From Microbacterium sp. SY138 (GTDB lineage: Bacteria; Actinomycetota; Actinomycetes; Actinomycetales; Microbacteriaceae), in the NCBI RefSeq assembly GCF_039729145.1, contig NZ_CP155793.1, positions 2,232,001 through 2,296,000 on the forward strand: a DNA stretch of 64,000 nucleotides, written 5' to 3'. Positions within the stretch are counted from its first letter, which is position 1. Each line of letters opens with the position of its first letter. Positions 24,237 to 33,895 of this stretch are shown here, piece by piece. The position numbers were made by a program, and so were the translations under genes. The notes under the pieces are model-generated. The model made no database searches, was not told the origin of the DNA, and saw only the letters and a program-made list of their open reading frames with translations.

Positions 24237-26591
24237 ATGACCGCGGAACTGCCCGGATCGATCCTGCCGCTTCCTGACCGTGAGTATCAGGGGCCCGTCG
24301 TCTTCGACGCGAAGAAGTCGGAGGCCGACTTCCCTCCCCTCGTCGCCAAGCGCCCGCCCAAGAACGCACCGAACGTCCTGGTGATCCTCCTCGACGATGT
24401 GGGCTTCGGCGCGTCGAGCGCATTCGGCGGCCCGATCCACACGCCCACGGCCGAACGCCTCGGGAACGCCGGGCTGAAGTACACCCGATTCCACACGACC
24501 GCGCTGTGCTCCCCCACCCGTGCCGCGCTGCTCTCCGGACGCAACCACCACGCCGTCGGCATGGGCCACATCACCGAGACCGCGACCCCTTCCCCCGGCT
24601 ACCGTTCCACGCGTCCGAACTCTGCCGTCCCGCTGCCCGAGATCCTGCGCCAGAACGGCTACAACACCGCGCAGTTCGGAAAGTGCCACGAGGTGCCGGT
24701 GTGGGAGACAGGCCCCACGGGACCGTTCGACCACTGGCCTGCCTTCTCGGGCTTCGAGAGGTTCTACGGTTTCATCGGCGGTGAGACGAACCAATGGACG
24801 CCGGCCCTCGTCGACGGAGTCACCGCGGTCGAGCCGCCGACGGACGAGGGCTACCACCTCATGCCCGATCTGGCCGACAAGACCATCGACTACATCCGGC
24901 AGCAGAAGAGCCTGACGCCGGACAAGCCGTTCTTCATCTACTTCGCCCCGGGCGCGACGCACGCCCCGCATCACGTTCCGAAGGACTGGATCGCGAAGTA
25001 CAAGGGGGCCTTCGACCACGGCTGGGACGCGCAGCGCGAGCAGACCTTCGCGAAGCAGATCGAACTCGGCGTGATCGCGCCGGACTCGAAGCTCACGGAA
25101 CGCCCGGAGGGACTGCCGGCCTGGGACGACGTCCCGGACGAGCAGAAGCCGATCCTCGCGCACCAGATGGAGGTCTATGCGGCGTTCCTGGAGTACGCCG
25201 ACTTCCACACCGGTCGCGTCATCGACGCGCTCGAGGAGCAGGACATCCTCGACGAGACCCTCGTCTACTACATCATCGGCGACAACGGGGCGAGCGCGGA
25301 GGGCGGCATCAACGGTGCCTACATGCTGACGACCGCCTCCAACGGCGGCGGTCAGTTCGAGACCGTCGAGTTCTGGAACGAGCATCTCGACAAGGTCGGC
25401 GGTCCAGAGGCGTACAACCACTACTCGGTGGCGTGGGCGCACGCGATGTGCACGCCCTACCAGTGGACCAAGCAGGTGGCATCGCACTACGGCGGAACGC
25501 GCAACGGCACCATCGTCCACTGGCCGAGCGCGATCGAGGGATCCGGCGAGGTCCGGCACCAGTGGCACCACGTGATCGACCTCGCCCCGACCGTCCTGGA
25601 CGTCGCGGGCCTCGCCGAGCCGCACACGGTGAACGGGGTCACCCAGATTCCGATGCACGGAGTCTCGATGGCCTACAGCTTCAACGCCCCGGACGCCGAT
25701 GAACGACACGTCACGCAGTATTTCGAGCTGATGGGCAACCGCGGCATCTACCACAAGGGCTGGACGGCGCAGACGAAGCACCGCACTCCGTGGGATGTCG
25801 TCTCGAAGGCTCCGGACTTCTCGGCCGACGTGTGGGAGCTGTACGACACCTCGGTCGACTGGACGCAGTCGGACAACCTGGCGTCCACACACCCGGAGAA
25901 GCTGGCAGAGATGCAGCAGATGTTCCTGATCGAGGCGGCTCGACACAACGTGTTCCCGCTCGACGACCGCGCGGCCGAGCGCATGAATCCCGCGATCGCC
26001 GGCAGGCCCACGCTGGTCACCGGCGACCGACTGCGGCTGTACCCGGGGATGATCCGTCTGGGAGAGAACGTCGCCCTGAATGTGAAGAACCGTTCGTACT
26101 CGGTGACGGCCCAGCTCACGGTGCCCGAGGACGGCGCAGTCGAAGGTGCCATCGTCGCCCAGGGCGGACGCACCGGCGGGTGGTCGTTCTTCGCAGAAGA
26201 CGGCAAGCTCGGGTATCACTACAACTACTGCGGGCTGGTCCGCACGACCGTGCTGTCCGACACGACCATCGGCGGTGGCGATCACCTCGTGCGTGCGGAG
26301 TTCGCCTACGACGGCGGGGGGATCGGCAAGGGCGGCGAGGTCACGCTGTTCATCGACGGTGCCGCGGTCGGCTCCGGACGCGTGGAGCACACGCACCCGC
26401 TGTACTTCTCCTTCGACGAGGGCCTGGACACCGGCGAGGACACCGGAATGCCCGCCTACGAGGGATACAAGGAGTGGGGCGGCAAGTTCACCGGCACGAT
26501 CGATTGGGCAGAGGTCGCACTCGGCACCGACGATCACAACCACCTGGTCGACCCAGAGGAGCACTTGAACGCCGCGCTGCGGCATCAGTGA
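24237..26591 (+). CDS. type I (formylglycine) arylsulfatase
   Basis: The 784-residue enzyme hydrolyses sulfate esters. Metal-binding aspartates lie in LVILLDDVGFG (about 48-58), and the sulfatase signature LCSPTRAALLSGR places the cysteine to be converted to formylglycine at residue 91. GDNGASAEGG and an HYGGTRNGTIVHWP segment complete the active site. A C-terminal beta-rich domain (about 620-784) resembles the jelly-roll found in large bacterial arylsulfatases. No signal peptide is present, so it is probably cytoplasmic. No formylglycine-generating enzyme gene lies in this window, so the cysteine must be matured by one encoded elsewhere. AGAAGGA precedes the ATG. Confidence 0.94.
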   Translation: MTAELPGSILPLPDREYQGPVVFDAKKSEADFPPLVAKRPPKNAPNVLVILLDDVGFGASSAFGGPIHTPTAERLGNAGLKYTRFHTTALCSPTRAALLSGRNHHAVGMGHITETATPSPGYRSTRPNSAVPLPEILRQNGYNTAQFGKCHEVPVWETGPTGPFDHWPAFSGFERFYGFIGGETNQWTPALVDGVTAVEPPTDEGYHLMPDLADKTIDYIRQQKSLTPDKPFFIYFAPGATHAPHHVPKDWIAKYKGAFDHGWDAQREQTFAKQIELGVIAPDSKLTERPEGLPAWDDVPDEQKPILAHQMEVYAAFLEYADFHTGRVIDALEEQDILDETLVYYIIGDNGASAEGGINGAYMLTTASNGGGQFETVEFWNEHLDKVGGPEAYNHYSVAWAHAMCTPYQWTKQVASHYGGTRNGTIVHWPSAIEGSGEVRHQWHHVIDLAPTVLDVAGLAEPHTVNGVTQIPMHGVSMAYSFNAPDADERHVTQYFELMGNRGIYHKGWTAQTKHRTPWDVVSKAPDFSADVWELYDTSVDWTQSDNLASTHPEKLAEMQQMFLIEAARHNVFPLDDRAAERMNPAIAGRPTLVTGDRLRLYPGMIRLGENVALNVKNRSYSVTAQLTVPEDGAVEGAIVAQGGRTGGWSFFAEDGKLGYHYNYCGLVRTTVLSDTTIGGGDHLVRAEFAYDGGGIGKGGEVTLFIDGAAVGSGRVEHTHPLYFSFDEGLDTGEDTGMPAYEGYKEWGGKFTGTIDWAEVALGTDDHNHLVDPEEHLNAALRHQ

Positions 26592-26610
26592 GTCGCGAGA
26601 ACCGTGCGCG

Positions 26611-26645
26611 GAAAGACCCCGTCCGGCTGGACGGGGTCTTTCTGC
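26611..26645. terminator. bidirectional intrinsic terminator between sulfatase and copB
   Basis: GAAAGACCCCGTCC at 26611-26624 pairs with GGACGGGGTCTTTC at 26629-26642 around a short loop, with T-runs on one side and A-runs on the other. It serves the two convergent genes, which stop at 26591 and 26655. Confidence 0.9.
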
Positions 26646-26654
26646 GTACGGGAA

Positions 26655-28790
26655 TCAGCGATCGAGGATGGCGCGGGTCGCGACGTCAGGCCGCAGATCG
26701 AGGCGCCGCAGCAGCTGCGCGTTGAGCGCGACGACGATGGTCGACAGCGACATCAGGATCGCCCCCACCGACATCGGCAGCACGAACCCGATCGGCGCGA
26801 GCACGCCGGCCGCGAGCGGCACCGAGAGCAGGTTGTACCCGGCGGCCCACCACAGATTCTGCTTCATCTTCCGATACGCGGCCCGCGAGAGTTCGATGAC
26901 CGAGAGAACAGAGCGCGGGTCATCGCTTGCGAGGATCACGCCGGCAGAGGCGATGGCGACGTCTGTGCCCGCCCCGATGGCGAGCCCCACGTCTGCCTGC
27001 GCCAGCGCGGGTGCGTCGTTGACGCCGTCGCCGACCATCGCCACCTTGCGCCCCTCGTGCTGCAGCTCCTGCACCTTCGCGGCTTTGTCCTCGGGGCGCA
27101 CCCCCGCGAAGAACCGGTCGATCCCCAGGTCGGCGGCGACTGTCTGCGCGACGGCCTCGGCATCACCCGTGATCATGACGACCTGCACACCGAGCGCATG
27201 CAGCGCGTCCACGGCTTCGCGGGATTCCGGACGTACCTCGTCGGCGAGCTTCAGCGCTCCGATCACTCGGCCGTCCTGGACGACGTGGAGGATGATTGCG
27301 CCGTCCTCCCGCCACTGCTCGGCGACGGCGAGCTCGTCCGCCTGCTCCTCCGTGAGCAGGTGCGGGCCGCCGACGCGCACGGTCGATCCCTCGACGGTAG
27401 CCGTGACCCCGACAGCAGGCGACGACGTGAAGTCGCGGCTCTGCGGCACCGAGAGGCTCCTCTCGGTGGCGGCGCGGACGATCGCCTTCGCGAGCGGGTG
27501 CTCACTGTCGGCTTCCGCAGCGGCGGCGAGCGCCAGCACGCGATCGGCGTCATGCTCGCCCGCGACCGACACCTCCGACACGACGGGCTCGCCCTTGGTG
27601 AGGGTTCCGGTCTTGTCGAACAGCACGGTGTCGACGGTTCGCATACTCTCCAGGGCGAGGCGATCCTTCACGAGGACTCCACCCCGGGCGGCGCGCTCGG
27701 TCGCGATCGACACGACGAGCGGGATCGCCAGACCCAGCGCATGCGGGCAGGCGATCACGAGCACGGTGATCGTGCGGATGACGGCCGCGTCGGGGAATCC
27801 GACGAGAGTCCACACGATCGCGGTGATCGCCGCGGATCCCAGAGCGAACCAGAACAGCCACCCCGCTGCGGTATCCGCGAGGCGCTGAGCTCGCGAAGAC
27901 GAGCTCTGCGCCTCGGTCACCAGGCGCTGAATTCCAGCGAGGGTGGTGTCGTCTCCGGTCGCAGTGATCTCCACCCGGAGCCCGGAGTCCGTGGCGACGG
28001 TGCCGGCGGTGACCTGGTCTCCCGCACCGCGTGCGACCGTGCGGGACTCCCCCGTCACCATCGACTCGTCCATCGACGCGCGTCCGTCGACGATGCGCCC
28101 GTCGGCCGGAACGCTTCCGCCAGGGCGAACGACGACGATGTCGCCGACGGCCAGATCTGCGGGTGAGACGATCACGACCTGACCGTCCTCCACACGCTCG
28201 GCCTCGTCCGGCAGGAGAGCGGCGAGCGAGTCGAGCGCAGAGGTGGTCTGCGCGAGCGAGCGCATCTCGATCCAGTGCCCGAGCAACATGATCACGATGA
28301 GGAGGGCCAGCTCCCACCAGAAGTCGAGCTCGTGATGGAGGATGCCGAGACTCGCCCCCCACGATGCGAGGAAGGCCACGGTGATCGCCAGGCCGATGAG
28401 CAGCATCATGCCGGGCTTGCGCGCGCGGATCTCGCTGACGGCGCCCACGAGGAAGGGCTTGCCTCCCCACACGTACATCACGGTTCCCAGCACGGGCGAG
28501 ACCCACATCAGCCCGGGGAGGTCGGGAAGGGGGTAGCCGAGGATCATCGCGAACATCCCCGACAACGCGACGGTGGGGACGGCAAGCGCGAGCATGATCC
28601 AGAACAGCCGCCGGAACTGGCCGACGTGGTCGGCGTGCCCTCCGTGTCCGCCGTGTCCGCCGTGTCCCCCGTGGGCGCCGTGGGCGTCGTGTCCCCCGTG
28701 GGCGTCGTGTCCCCCATGCATATGGTCGGAGTCGTTCGACTCGTGGTGCGGGGCGCCGGGTGCGGTGCTGTCGTGGTGCGGAGTGCTCAT
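26655..28790 (-). CDS. copB: CopB-type copper-exporting P1B ATPase
   Basis: The 711-residue transporter has a long His/Gly-rich cytoplasmic N-terminus (about residues 5-55), eight membrane helices and the P1B core. The membrane site is ACPHALGLAIPLV; the CPH motif defines the CopB (P1B-3) group, associated with Cu(II) or Cu(I) export. Other signatures are MDESMVTGES, FDKTGTLTKGE, the SEHPLA loop and [24 protein letters not shown] precedes the ATG at 28790; a longer in-frame reading upstream would run over the YHS gene. It is the last gene of the copper operon. Confidence 0.95.
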   Translation of the reverse strand: MSTPHHDSTAPGAPHHESNDSDHMHGGHDAHGGHDAHGAHGGHGGHGGHGGHADHVGQFRRLFWIMLALAVPTVALSGMFAMILGYPLPDLPGLMWVSPVLGTVMYVWGGKPFLVGAVSEIRARKPGMMLLIGLAITVAFLASWGASLGILHHELDFWWELALLIVIMLLGHWIEMRSLAQTTSALDSLAALLPDEAERVEDGQVVIVSPADLAVGDIVVVRPGGSVPADGRIVDGRASMDESMVTGESRTVARGAGDQVTAGTVATDSGLRVEITATGDDTTLAGIQRLVTEAQSSSSRAQRLADTAAGWLFWFALGSAAITAIVWTLVGFPDAAVIRTITVLVIACPHALGLAIPLVVSIATERAARGGVLVKDRLALESMRTVDTVLFDKTGTLTKGEPVVSEVSVAGEHDADRVLALAAAAEADSEHPLAKAIVRAATERSLSVPQSRDFTSSPAVGVTATVEGSTVRVGGPHLLTEEQADELAVAEQWREDGAIILHVVQDGRVIGALKLADEVRPESREAVDALHALGVQVVMITGDAEAVAQTVAADLGIDRFFAGVRPEDKAAKVQELQHEGRKVAMVGDGVNDAPALAQADVGLAIGAGTDVAIASAGVILASDDPRSVLSVIELSRAAYRKMKQNLWWAAGYNLLSVPLAAGVLAPIGFVLPMSVGAILMSLSTIVVALNAQLLRRLDLRPDVATRAILDR
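28635..28725. repeat. tandem His-Gly codon repeats in copB
   Basis: Repeats of about nine bases, read on the minus strand as His-Gly-Gly codons (several HGG units, then HGGHDA units), make the metal-binding N-terminus of CopB. Such repeats can change copy number by slippage. They are coding repeats, not a CRISPR or intergenic array. Confidence 0.8.
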
Positions 28791-28860
28791 TACCCTCTCC
28801 TCCTCGGAAAGACGATTCCCGTGCGGGGCCGCGTGGTGCGGCCCCGCACGGGTGAAACGG

Positions 28861-29121
28861 TCAGGCTGCGGCGACGTACTTCGCCGGGTCGGCGTCGAAC
28901 GCCGGCCCGCATCCTGCGCAGCAGAAGTAGTAGCGGGTGCCCTCGTAGTCACGGAACAGGCCGGCGGCCTCGGCATCCGCGACGACGACCGCGCTGCCGA
29001 CCATCACCGGGCACTCTGCCATGGCGCCGGAGGGCGACGCCAGCAGATCCTTTCGACCTTCGGCGGAGACCGCACCGTTGCTGGTGACGCTGCAGCAGGA
29101 TCCTGCGGGGGAATCGGACAT
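28861..29121 (-). CDS. YHS-domain metal-binding protein
   Basis: The 86-residue protein has a CC pair near the start (GSCCSVTS) and a YHS domain in the second half: ECPVMVGSAVV, then FRDYEGTRYYFCCAGCGPAFDADPAKYVAA. The cysteines in CPVM and FCCAGC are the probable metal ligands. Small YHS proteins commonly accompany copper ATPases, where they may carry or buffer copper. It sits 20 bases after copA and 70 bases before copB in the same orientation, so it belongs to the operon. Confidence 0.88.
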   Translation of the reverse strand: MSDSPAGSCCSVTSNGAVSAEGRKDLLASPSGAMAECPVMVGSAVVVADAEAAGLFRDYEGTRYYFCCAGCGPAFDADPAKYVAAA

Positions 29122-29141
29122 GAGATGCTCCTCTTTCGGTT

Positions 29142-31469
29142 TCAGTGGGTTCCTGCGGGGACTGCCGGTGTCGCGCGTTCCCGCGCCGCACGGCTCCCCG
29201 CCGGAGAGGGGTCCGCCGTCTGGCTCCGGAAGGAACGCAGGCGGAGGCTGTTGCCGACCACGAAGACGCTGGAGAACGCCATCGCCGCGCCGGCGAGCAT
29301 GGGGTTGAGCAAGCCGAGCGCAGCGAGCGGGATCGCCGCGACGTTGTAGGCGAAGGCCCAGAACAGGTTGCCCTTGATCGTGCCCAGAGTCCTGCGGGAC
29401 AGGCGGATGGCGTCCGCGGCACTGCGCAGATCTCCGCGGACCAGTGTGATGTCGCTGGCCTCGATCGCCGCATCGGTCCCTGTGCCTATCGCGAGCCCCA
29501 GATCGGCCTGGGCGAGTGCGGCCGCGTCATTCACGCCGTCCCCGACCATCGCGACGACCTTGCCATCGCGCTGCAGCCGTGTGATCACCTCGACCTTCTC
29601 CTTCGGGAGCACCTCGGCGATGACATCGGTGATGCCGACCTCTGCCGCGATCTGCTCCGCCACCGCCCGGTTGTCGCCGGTGAGGAGGACGGGCGTGAGA
29701 CCCAGACTCTTGAGCTGCGAGATGGCCTGCGCACTGGTCGGCTTCACCGCGTCGGCGACGACGAGCACGCCACGCGCCTCGCCGTCCCACCCGACCGCGA
29801 TGGCGGTCTTGCCCTGACTCTCGGCCTCCGCTTTCGCGGCAGCGAGCGCGGCGGGCAGGTGCAGCGACCACTCGGCCAACAGCGATTCCCGACCCACGAG
29901 CACCGCGTGCCCCTCGATCACGCCCTGAACACCCTTGCCTTCGACGTTGACGAAGTCCTCGGGCACCGGGAGTGCGCCGATCTCCTGAGTCGCGGCTTTC
30001 GCCACTGCCTGCGCGATGGGGTGCTCCGACGCGTCTTCCACGGCGCCTGCCAGCCGCAGGAGCTCGCGTCGATCGACGCCCTCCGCGGTGTGCACGGCGG
30101 TGAGCGTCATCTTGCCGCTCGTCACGGTGCCCGTCTTGTCGAGCACGACCGTGTCGACCTTGCGGGTGGATTCGAGCACCTCGGGTCCTTTGATGAGGAT
30201 GCCCATCTGCGCTCCGCGTCCCGTCCCCACCAGCAGAGCGGTCGGTGTGGCGAGGCCCAGCGCGCAGGGGCAGGCGATGATGAGCACGGCGACGGCCGCC
30301 GTGAAGGCTGCGGAGGCAGGGAACCCGGCTCCCAGCCATGCCCCGAGGGTGGCGAGGGCGATCGCGATGACGATCGGCACGAAGATCCCGGAGACGCGGT
30401 CGGCGAGGCGCTGCACCTCGGCCTTCCCCGTCTGCGCGTCCTCGACCAGCTTCGCCATCTGCGCCAGCTGCGTGTCGGAGCCGACACGGGTCGCCCGGAT
30501 GACCAGGCGGCCGCCGGCGTTCACGGTCGCGCCGGTCACGGCGTCCCCTTCACCGACCTCGACCGGCACCGACTCGCCGGTCAGCATCGAGGCATCGACG
30601 GCCGAGGTCCCGGAGACGATGACCCCGTCCGTGGCGATCTTCTCACCGGGGCGTACGACGAACTCATCGCCCGGCTGGAGGTCGGCCGTGGGAATCCGCT
30701 TCTCGATACCGTCGCGGATCACGGCGACGTCCTTGGCTCCGAGTTCGAGCAGCGCGCGCAGCGCGGCCCCGGCCTGACGCTTGGAGCGCTTCTCGAAGTA
30801 GCGCCCGGCGAGGATGAACATCGTCACCCCCGCCCCCACCTCGAGGTAGATGTTCGCGGCGCCGTCACTCGGAGCCACGGTCAGCTCGAACGGGTGCGTC
30901 ATCCCGGGGACTCCTGCAGTCCCGAAGAACAGGGCGTAGAGCGACCACAGCAATGCGGCGATGGTCCCCATCGAGATCAGGGTGTCCATGGTCGCTGCGC
31001 CGTGGCGCAGGTTCGTCCACGCCGCCTTGTGGAACGGCCACGCCGCCCACACGATGACGGGACCGGCGAGCGCGAGTGAGAGCCACTGCCAGTACATGAA
31101 CTGGAGCGCCGGGATCATCGCCATCGCGATGACCGGGACCGTCAGGACGATCGAGGCGATGAGCCGGTGCTTGAGACTCGTGAGTTCGGCATCGGGGGCA
31201 TCGCCCGCATCGTCCTGACCCGTCTCGGCTTCGGGCGCACGAAGGGCGGCGGTGTATCCGGTCTTCTCCACCTCCGCGATGAGCAGAGCAGGATCGAAGC
31301 CGGCCGGGGCGGTCACCTTGGCCTTCTCCGTGGCATAGTTCACGGTGGCCGTGACGCCGTCGATCCGATTCAGCTTCTTCTCGATCCGCATCGCGCACGA
31401 TGCGCAGGTCATGCCGCCGATCTCCAGCTCCACGCTGGCCGGTGCGGCCGCGGACTGCGTGTCCGTCAT
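29142..31469 (-). CDS. copA: CopA-type Cu(I)-exporting P1B ATPase
   Basis: The 775-residue transporter carries one N-terminal HMA domain (about 12-78) with the copper-binding motif GMTCASC, then eight membrane helices. The membrane site is CPC ([19 protein letters not shown]), diagnostic of Cu(I) export. Core signatures are [26 protein letters not shown], the SEHPIA loop and [16 protein letters not shown]. It removes cytoplasmic Cu(I), receiving it from the CopZ-like chaperone encoded at the head of the operon. AGGAGATC precedes the ATG at 31469. Confidence 0.96.
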   Translation of the reverse strand: MTDTQSAAAPASVELEIGGMTCASCAMRIEKKLNRIDGVTATVNYATEKAKVTAPAGFDPALLIAEVEKTGYTAALRAPEAETGQDDAGDAPDAELTSLKHRLIASIVLTVPVIAMAMIPALQFMYWQWLSLALAGPVIVWAAWPFHKAAWTNLRHGAATMDTLISMGTIAALLWSLYALFFGTAGVPGMTHPFELTVAPSDGAANIYLEVGAGVTMFILAGRYFEKRSKRQAGAALRALLELGAKDVAVIRDGIEKRIPTADLQPGDEFVVRPGEKIATDGVIVSGTSAVDASMLTGESVPVEVGEGDAVTGATVNAGGRLVIRATRVGSDTQLAQMAKLVEDAQTGKAEVQRLADRVSGIFVPIVIAIALATLGAWLGAGFPASAAFTAAVAVLIIACPCALGLATPTALLVGTGRGAQMGILIKGPEVLESTRKVDTVVLDKTGTVTSGKMTLTAVHTAEGVDRRELLRLAGAVEDASEHPIAQAVAKAATQEIGALPVPEDFVNVEGKGVQGVIEGHAVLVGRESLLAEWSLHLPAALAAAKAEAESQGKTAIAVGWDGEARGVLVVADAVKPTSAQAISQLKSLGLTPVLLTGDNRAVAEQIAAEVGITDVIAEVLPKEKVEVITRLQRDGKVVAMVGDGVNDAAALAQADLGLAIGTGTDAAIEASDITLVRGDLRSAADAIRLSRRTLGTIKGNLFWAFAYNVAAIPLAALGLLNPMLAGAAMAFSSVFVVGNSLRLRSFRSQTADPSPAGSRAARERATPAVPAGTH

Positions 31470-31531
31470 GATGATCTCCTCGATACTTGCGCTCCGCCTC
31501 CGAGGACGCGGAAAGAGTGGGGTCGTGCGGT

Positions 31532-32488
31532 TCAGTGCCCGCCGTGGTCGTCGCCCGTGTCGTTCGACGACAGGTCGGCGGGAACCGCATCGAGGACGAA
31601 CGGCGCGGTGTGGACCTTCCCGTCGACCTGGAAATCGAGGTAGAGCAGGTACCTGCCGGCGGTCGGAGCCTGCGCGGTGAAGACAACCTCGGGACCGGCG
31701 ACCTCACCCGGTTCGGGCTCATCTCCGTGCGCGTGCACGTGCAGGTAGGCCAGGTCTCCGTCACGGAGTGCGACCAGATGCCCGAACGCACCCAAATAGG
31801 GCTCGAGCGTGGTGACGGGTACCCCGTCCCGAGCGATCTCGACCGTCAACTCGCTCCCGGCACCTGCGACGAGGTCACCACTGATCGACACGTCGAATCC
31901 ATCGACGGTGGCGGTGGACCGCGTCTCGGCCGGAGGCTGCGGCGTGAAGGGCCCGCCCACATCGACGGTCCGTGAGAGCGTCACCCCGGGCCCGTCCGAT
32001 GCGGTGAAGTCGGCGTACACACGGTACGTACCCGCAGCCTCCCAGGTCCATGGCAGCGACCAGGCCCCCGTCCCGACATCGAGCACGGGATGCACATGCC
32101 GATATCGGCTGCCGTCACTACGCACCACGATCAGGTGAAGCTGCTTGCCGTGGGCCGTCTCGTACGAGGTGACCGGCTCGCCCTCGGGCCCTCGCACCAC
32201 GAAGGAGAGCTCCCCCGCGGTCCCGGTCTCCCCCGGGGCCGAGATCGCGCCGATGGTGTATCCGGATGCGGCGATCATCACTCCACTCACGTCTGTCCCC
32301 TGCTCTTTCCCGTTATCCGTGTTCTGCGTGGCGAGTTCCGCCGACTGCTCATCGTGGCCGGCTCCCCCGCGCTCCATCCAGGAGGCCACAGCGCTGTCGG
32401 GAACGACGGCGCCGGCCACCGCGAACGCGATCCCGAAGACCACCACGAGACCCGCGCCGTAGAGGCCGAGACGGCCTGCGGTGTTCAT
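31532..32488 (-). CDS. membrane-anchored His-bearing protein of the copper operon
   Basis: The 318-residue protein has one N-terminal membrane helix (about 6-29), so the bulk is outside the cytoplasm. It holds two related beta-domains, each with histidine pairs: one with [15 protein letters not shown], the other with [19 protein letters not shown]. It ends in DDHGGH. I know no named family; the histidines and operon position (between copZ and copA) suggest an extracytoplasmic copper-binding or delivery protein. Its ATG at 32488 overlaps the copZ stop by one base. Confidence 0.75.
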   Translation of the reverse strand: MNTAGRLGLYGAGLVVVFGIAFAVAGAVVPDSAVASWMERGGAGHDEQSAELATQNTDNGKEQGTDVSGVMIAASGYTIGAISAPGETGTAGELSFVVRGPEGEPVTSYETAHGKQLHLIVVRSDGSRYRHVHPVLDVGTGAWSLPWTWEAAGTYRVYADFTASDGPGVTLSRTVDVGGPFTPQPPAETRSTATVDGFDVSISGDLVAGAGSELTVEIARDGVPVTTLEPYLGAFGHLVALRDGDLAYLHVHAHGDEPEPGEVAGPEVVFTAQAPTAGRYLLYLDFQVDGKVHTAPFVLDAVPADLSSNDTGDDHGGH

Positions 32489-32697
32489 CAGGCGGGTACT
32501 GCCTGGTAACCCGCCTCGTCGACCGCCGCGAGGATCGCCGCGTCGTCGAGGGGCTCTGCGCTCGTCACGACGAGCCTGCCGGTCTGAGCGCTGATGTCGA
32601 TCGCATCGACACCGGGAATCTGGCTGACTTCGCCGCGGATAGCGACCTCGCAGTGGCCGCAGCTCATTCCGCTCACCTGGTACTCGCTCGTGTTCAT
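32488..32697 (-). CDS. copZ: CopZ-like copper chaperone (HMA domain)
   Basis: The 69-residue protein is a single HMA ferredoxin-like domain with the metal motif GMSCGHC at about residues 10-16 and the usual GVDAIDISAQTGRLVV strand. It binds Cu(I) in the cytoplasm and hands it to CopA. It is the first gene of the copper operon, directly behind two CsoR-like boxes. GAAAGGA precedes the ATG. Confidence 0.93.
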   Translation of the reverse strand: MNTSEYQVSGMSCGHCEVAIRGEVSQIPGVDAIDISAQTGRLVVTSAEPLDDAAILAAVDEAGYQAVPA

Positions 32698-32720
32698 GAG
32701 GGTTCCTTTCTCGATTCAGC

Positions 32721-32737
32721 ATACCCGGGTGGGGTAC
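32721..32737 (-). promoter_or_regulatory. CsoR-like operator, proximal box
   Basis: ATACCCGGGTGGGGTAC is a pseudo-palindrome of the CsoR type (ATACCC...GGGTA). It lies about 25-40 bases upstream of copZ and overlaps the probable -10 region. A perfect TTGACA (minus strand, 32750-32745) lies between this box and the distal one. Confidence 0.7.
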
Positions 32738-32754
32738 TCCTTCGTGTCAACCCT

Positions 32755-32771
32755 ATACCCTCCTGGGGTAT
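32755..32771 (-). promoter_or_regulatory. CsoR-like operator, distal box
   Basis: ATACCCTCCTGGGGTAT is close to the known CsoR consensus, with ATACCC opposite GGGTAT. Its centre is 34 bases from that of the proximal box. Copper binding to CsoR would release both boxes and allow transcription of copZ to copB. No csoR gene is seen in the window. Confidence 0.75.
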
Positions 32772-32906
32772 TCCGCTCACGCGGTGATCTCCGTGTTCGA
32801 CCGCGCGGACCATCGCCCCGGCGGGGTGATGTCAGCCTGTCGAGAACCGCGGGACGATGCCACGCTGATGCTTCCGCCGGCATTCGAAGAGACGCGAGGA
32901 TCGCAC

Positions 32907-33848
32907 ATGACCGCTCACCCTTCCCTCCCCTCCTGGCGCGACACCCGCACACGCCGAGACATCGAGGCTTTCGTCGCCTCCGTGACATCGGGGCCAGACG
33001 CCGTTCCCGTCGAGGAGCGCATCGCGGTGTTCGACAACGACGGGACCCTGTGGTCGGAGAAGCCGATGATCACACAGCTGCACTTCGTCGTGGAGCAGTG
33101 GCGTGCGGCTGCGGAGCGGGCACCGGAGCTCGCCGAGAGGCAGCCGTATCTCGCAGCCGTGAGCGGCGACTTCGCGTGGCTGGGAGCGGCGATCGACAAG
33201 CACTACGGTGGTGACGACTCCGACCTCGGGATCATCATCCAGGCGCTGGTCGGGCTCACGGATGGAATGAGCGTGGAGGACTACGCGGCGTCGGTGGCGG
33301 AGTTCTACCGTACCGCGCAGCATCCGACGTTGCAGCGCCCCTACGCCGAGACCGTGTATCAGCCGATGGTCGAGTTGCTCAGGTTTCTGGAGCACCACGG
33401 CTTCACCTGCTACATCGTCTCGGGAGGTGAGCGTGACTTCATGCGTCCGATGACGCAGGCCAACTACGGGATCCCCCCGGAGCGCGTGGTGGGGTCGGCC
33501 TTCGGTCTCGCGTGGGACGATGCAGAGGCGACCGTGCGGTACTCGTCCTCCTTGGCCTTCTTCGACGACGGTCCCGAGAAGCCGATCCGCATCTGGACCC
33601 GCATCGGCCGGCGCCCCCTGTTCGTGGGGGGCAACTCCAACGGCGATACGGCGATGATGGACTTCGCACGCCGAGGACCGCGGCCGGGTTTCGCACTCCT
33701 CGTCCACCACGACGACCCGTCACGCGGCGACATCCCCTACGACGCGGGCGCCGAGAAGGCCCTCGCGGATGCTGCGGACAAGGGCTACACCGTCGTGAGC
33801 GTCAGAGACGACTGGGAGAAGGTCTTTCCGGACTCCGCGCGCGCGTGA
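32907..33848 (+). CDS. HAD-superfamily phosphatase
   Basis: The 313-residue protein has the HAD motifs in order: motif I IAVFDNDGTLW with the nucleophilic aspartate, motif II as YIVSGGERDF, and motif IV as FVGGNSNGDTAMMDF. The helical cap lies between I and II. It is likely a phosphoserine-phosphatase-like monophosphatase; the substrate is unknown. The ATG at 32907 follows GAGGA at six bases; an in-frame start at 32784 would lie within the copper operator region and has no ribosome site. It is divergent from the copper operon. Confidence 0.85.
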   Translation: MTAHPSLPSWRDTRTRRDIEAFVASVTSGPDAVPVEERIAVFDNDGTLWSEKPMITQLHFVVEQWRAAAERAPELAERQPYLAAVSGDFAWLGAAIDKHYGGDDSDLGIIIQALVGLTDGMSVEDYAASVAEFYRTAQHPTLQRPYAETVYQPMVELLRFLEHHGFTCYIVSGGERDFMRPMTQANYGIPPERVVGSAFGLAWDDAEATVRYSSSLAFFDDGPEKPIRIWTRIGRRPLFVGGNSNGDTAMMDFARRGPRPGFALLVHHDDPSRGDIPYDAGAEKALADAADKGYTVVSVRDDWEKVFPDSARA

Positions 33849-33856
33849 GATGCCGT

Positions 33857-33895
33857 GGAGAACGCCCGTCGGAGACTCACCGTCGGGCGTTCTCC
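33857..33895. terminator. inverted repeat shared by two convergent genes
   Basis: GGAGAACGCCCG at 33857-33868 pairs with CGGGCGTTCTCC at 33884-33895 over a 15-base loop. It starts nine bases after the HAD stop codon and runs into the last codons of the convergent membrane-protein gene (stop at 33877), so that gene's stop lies inside the loop. Confidence 0.6.

Noticed and set aside
28635..28725. Tandem repeats that could suggest a CRISPR or satellite
   Set aside because: They are in frame within copB and encode its His/Gly-rich metal-binding N-terminus; there are no spacers.
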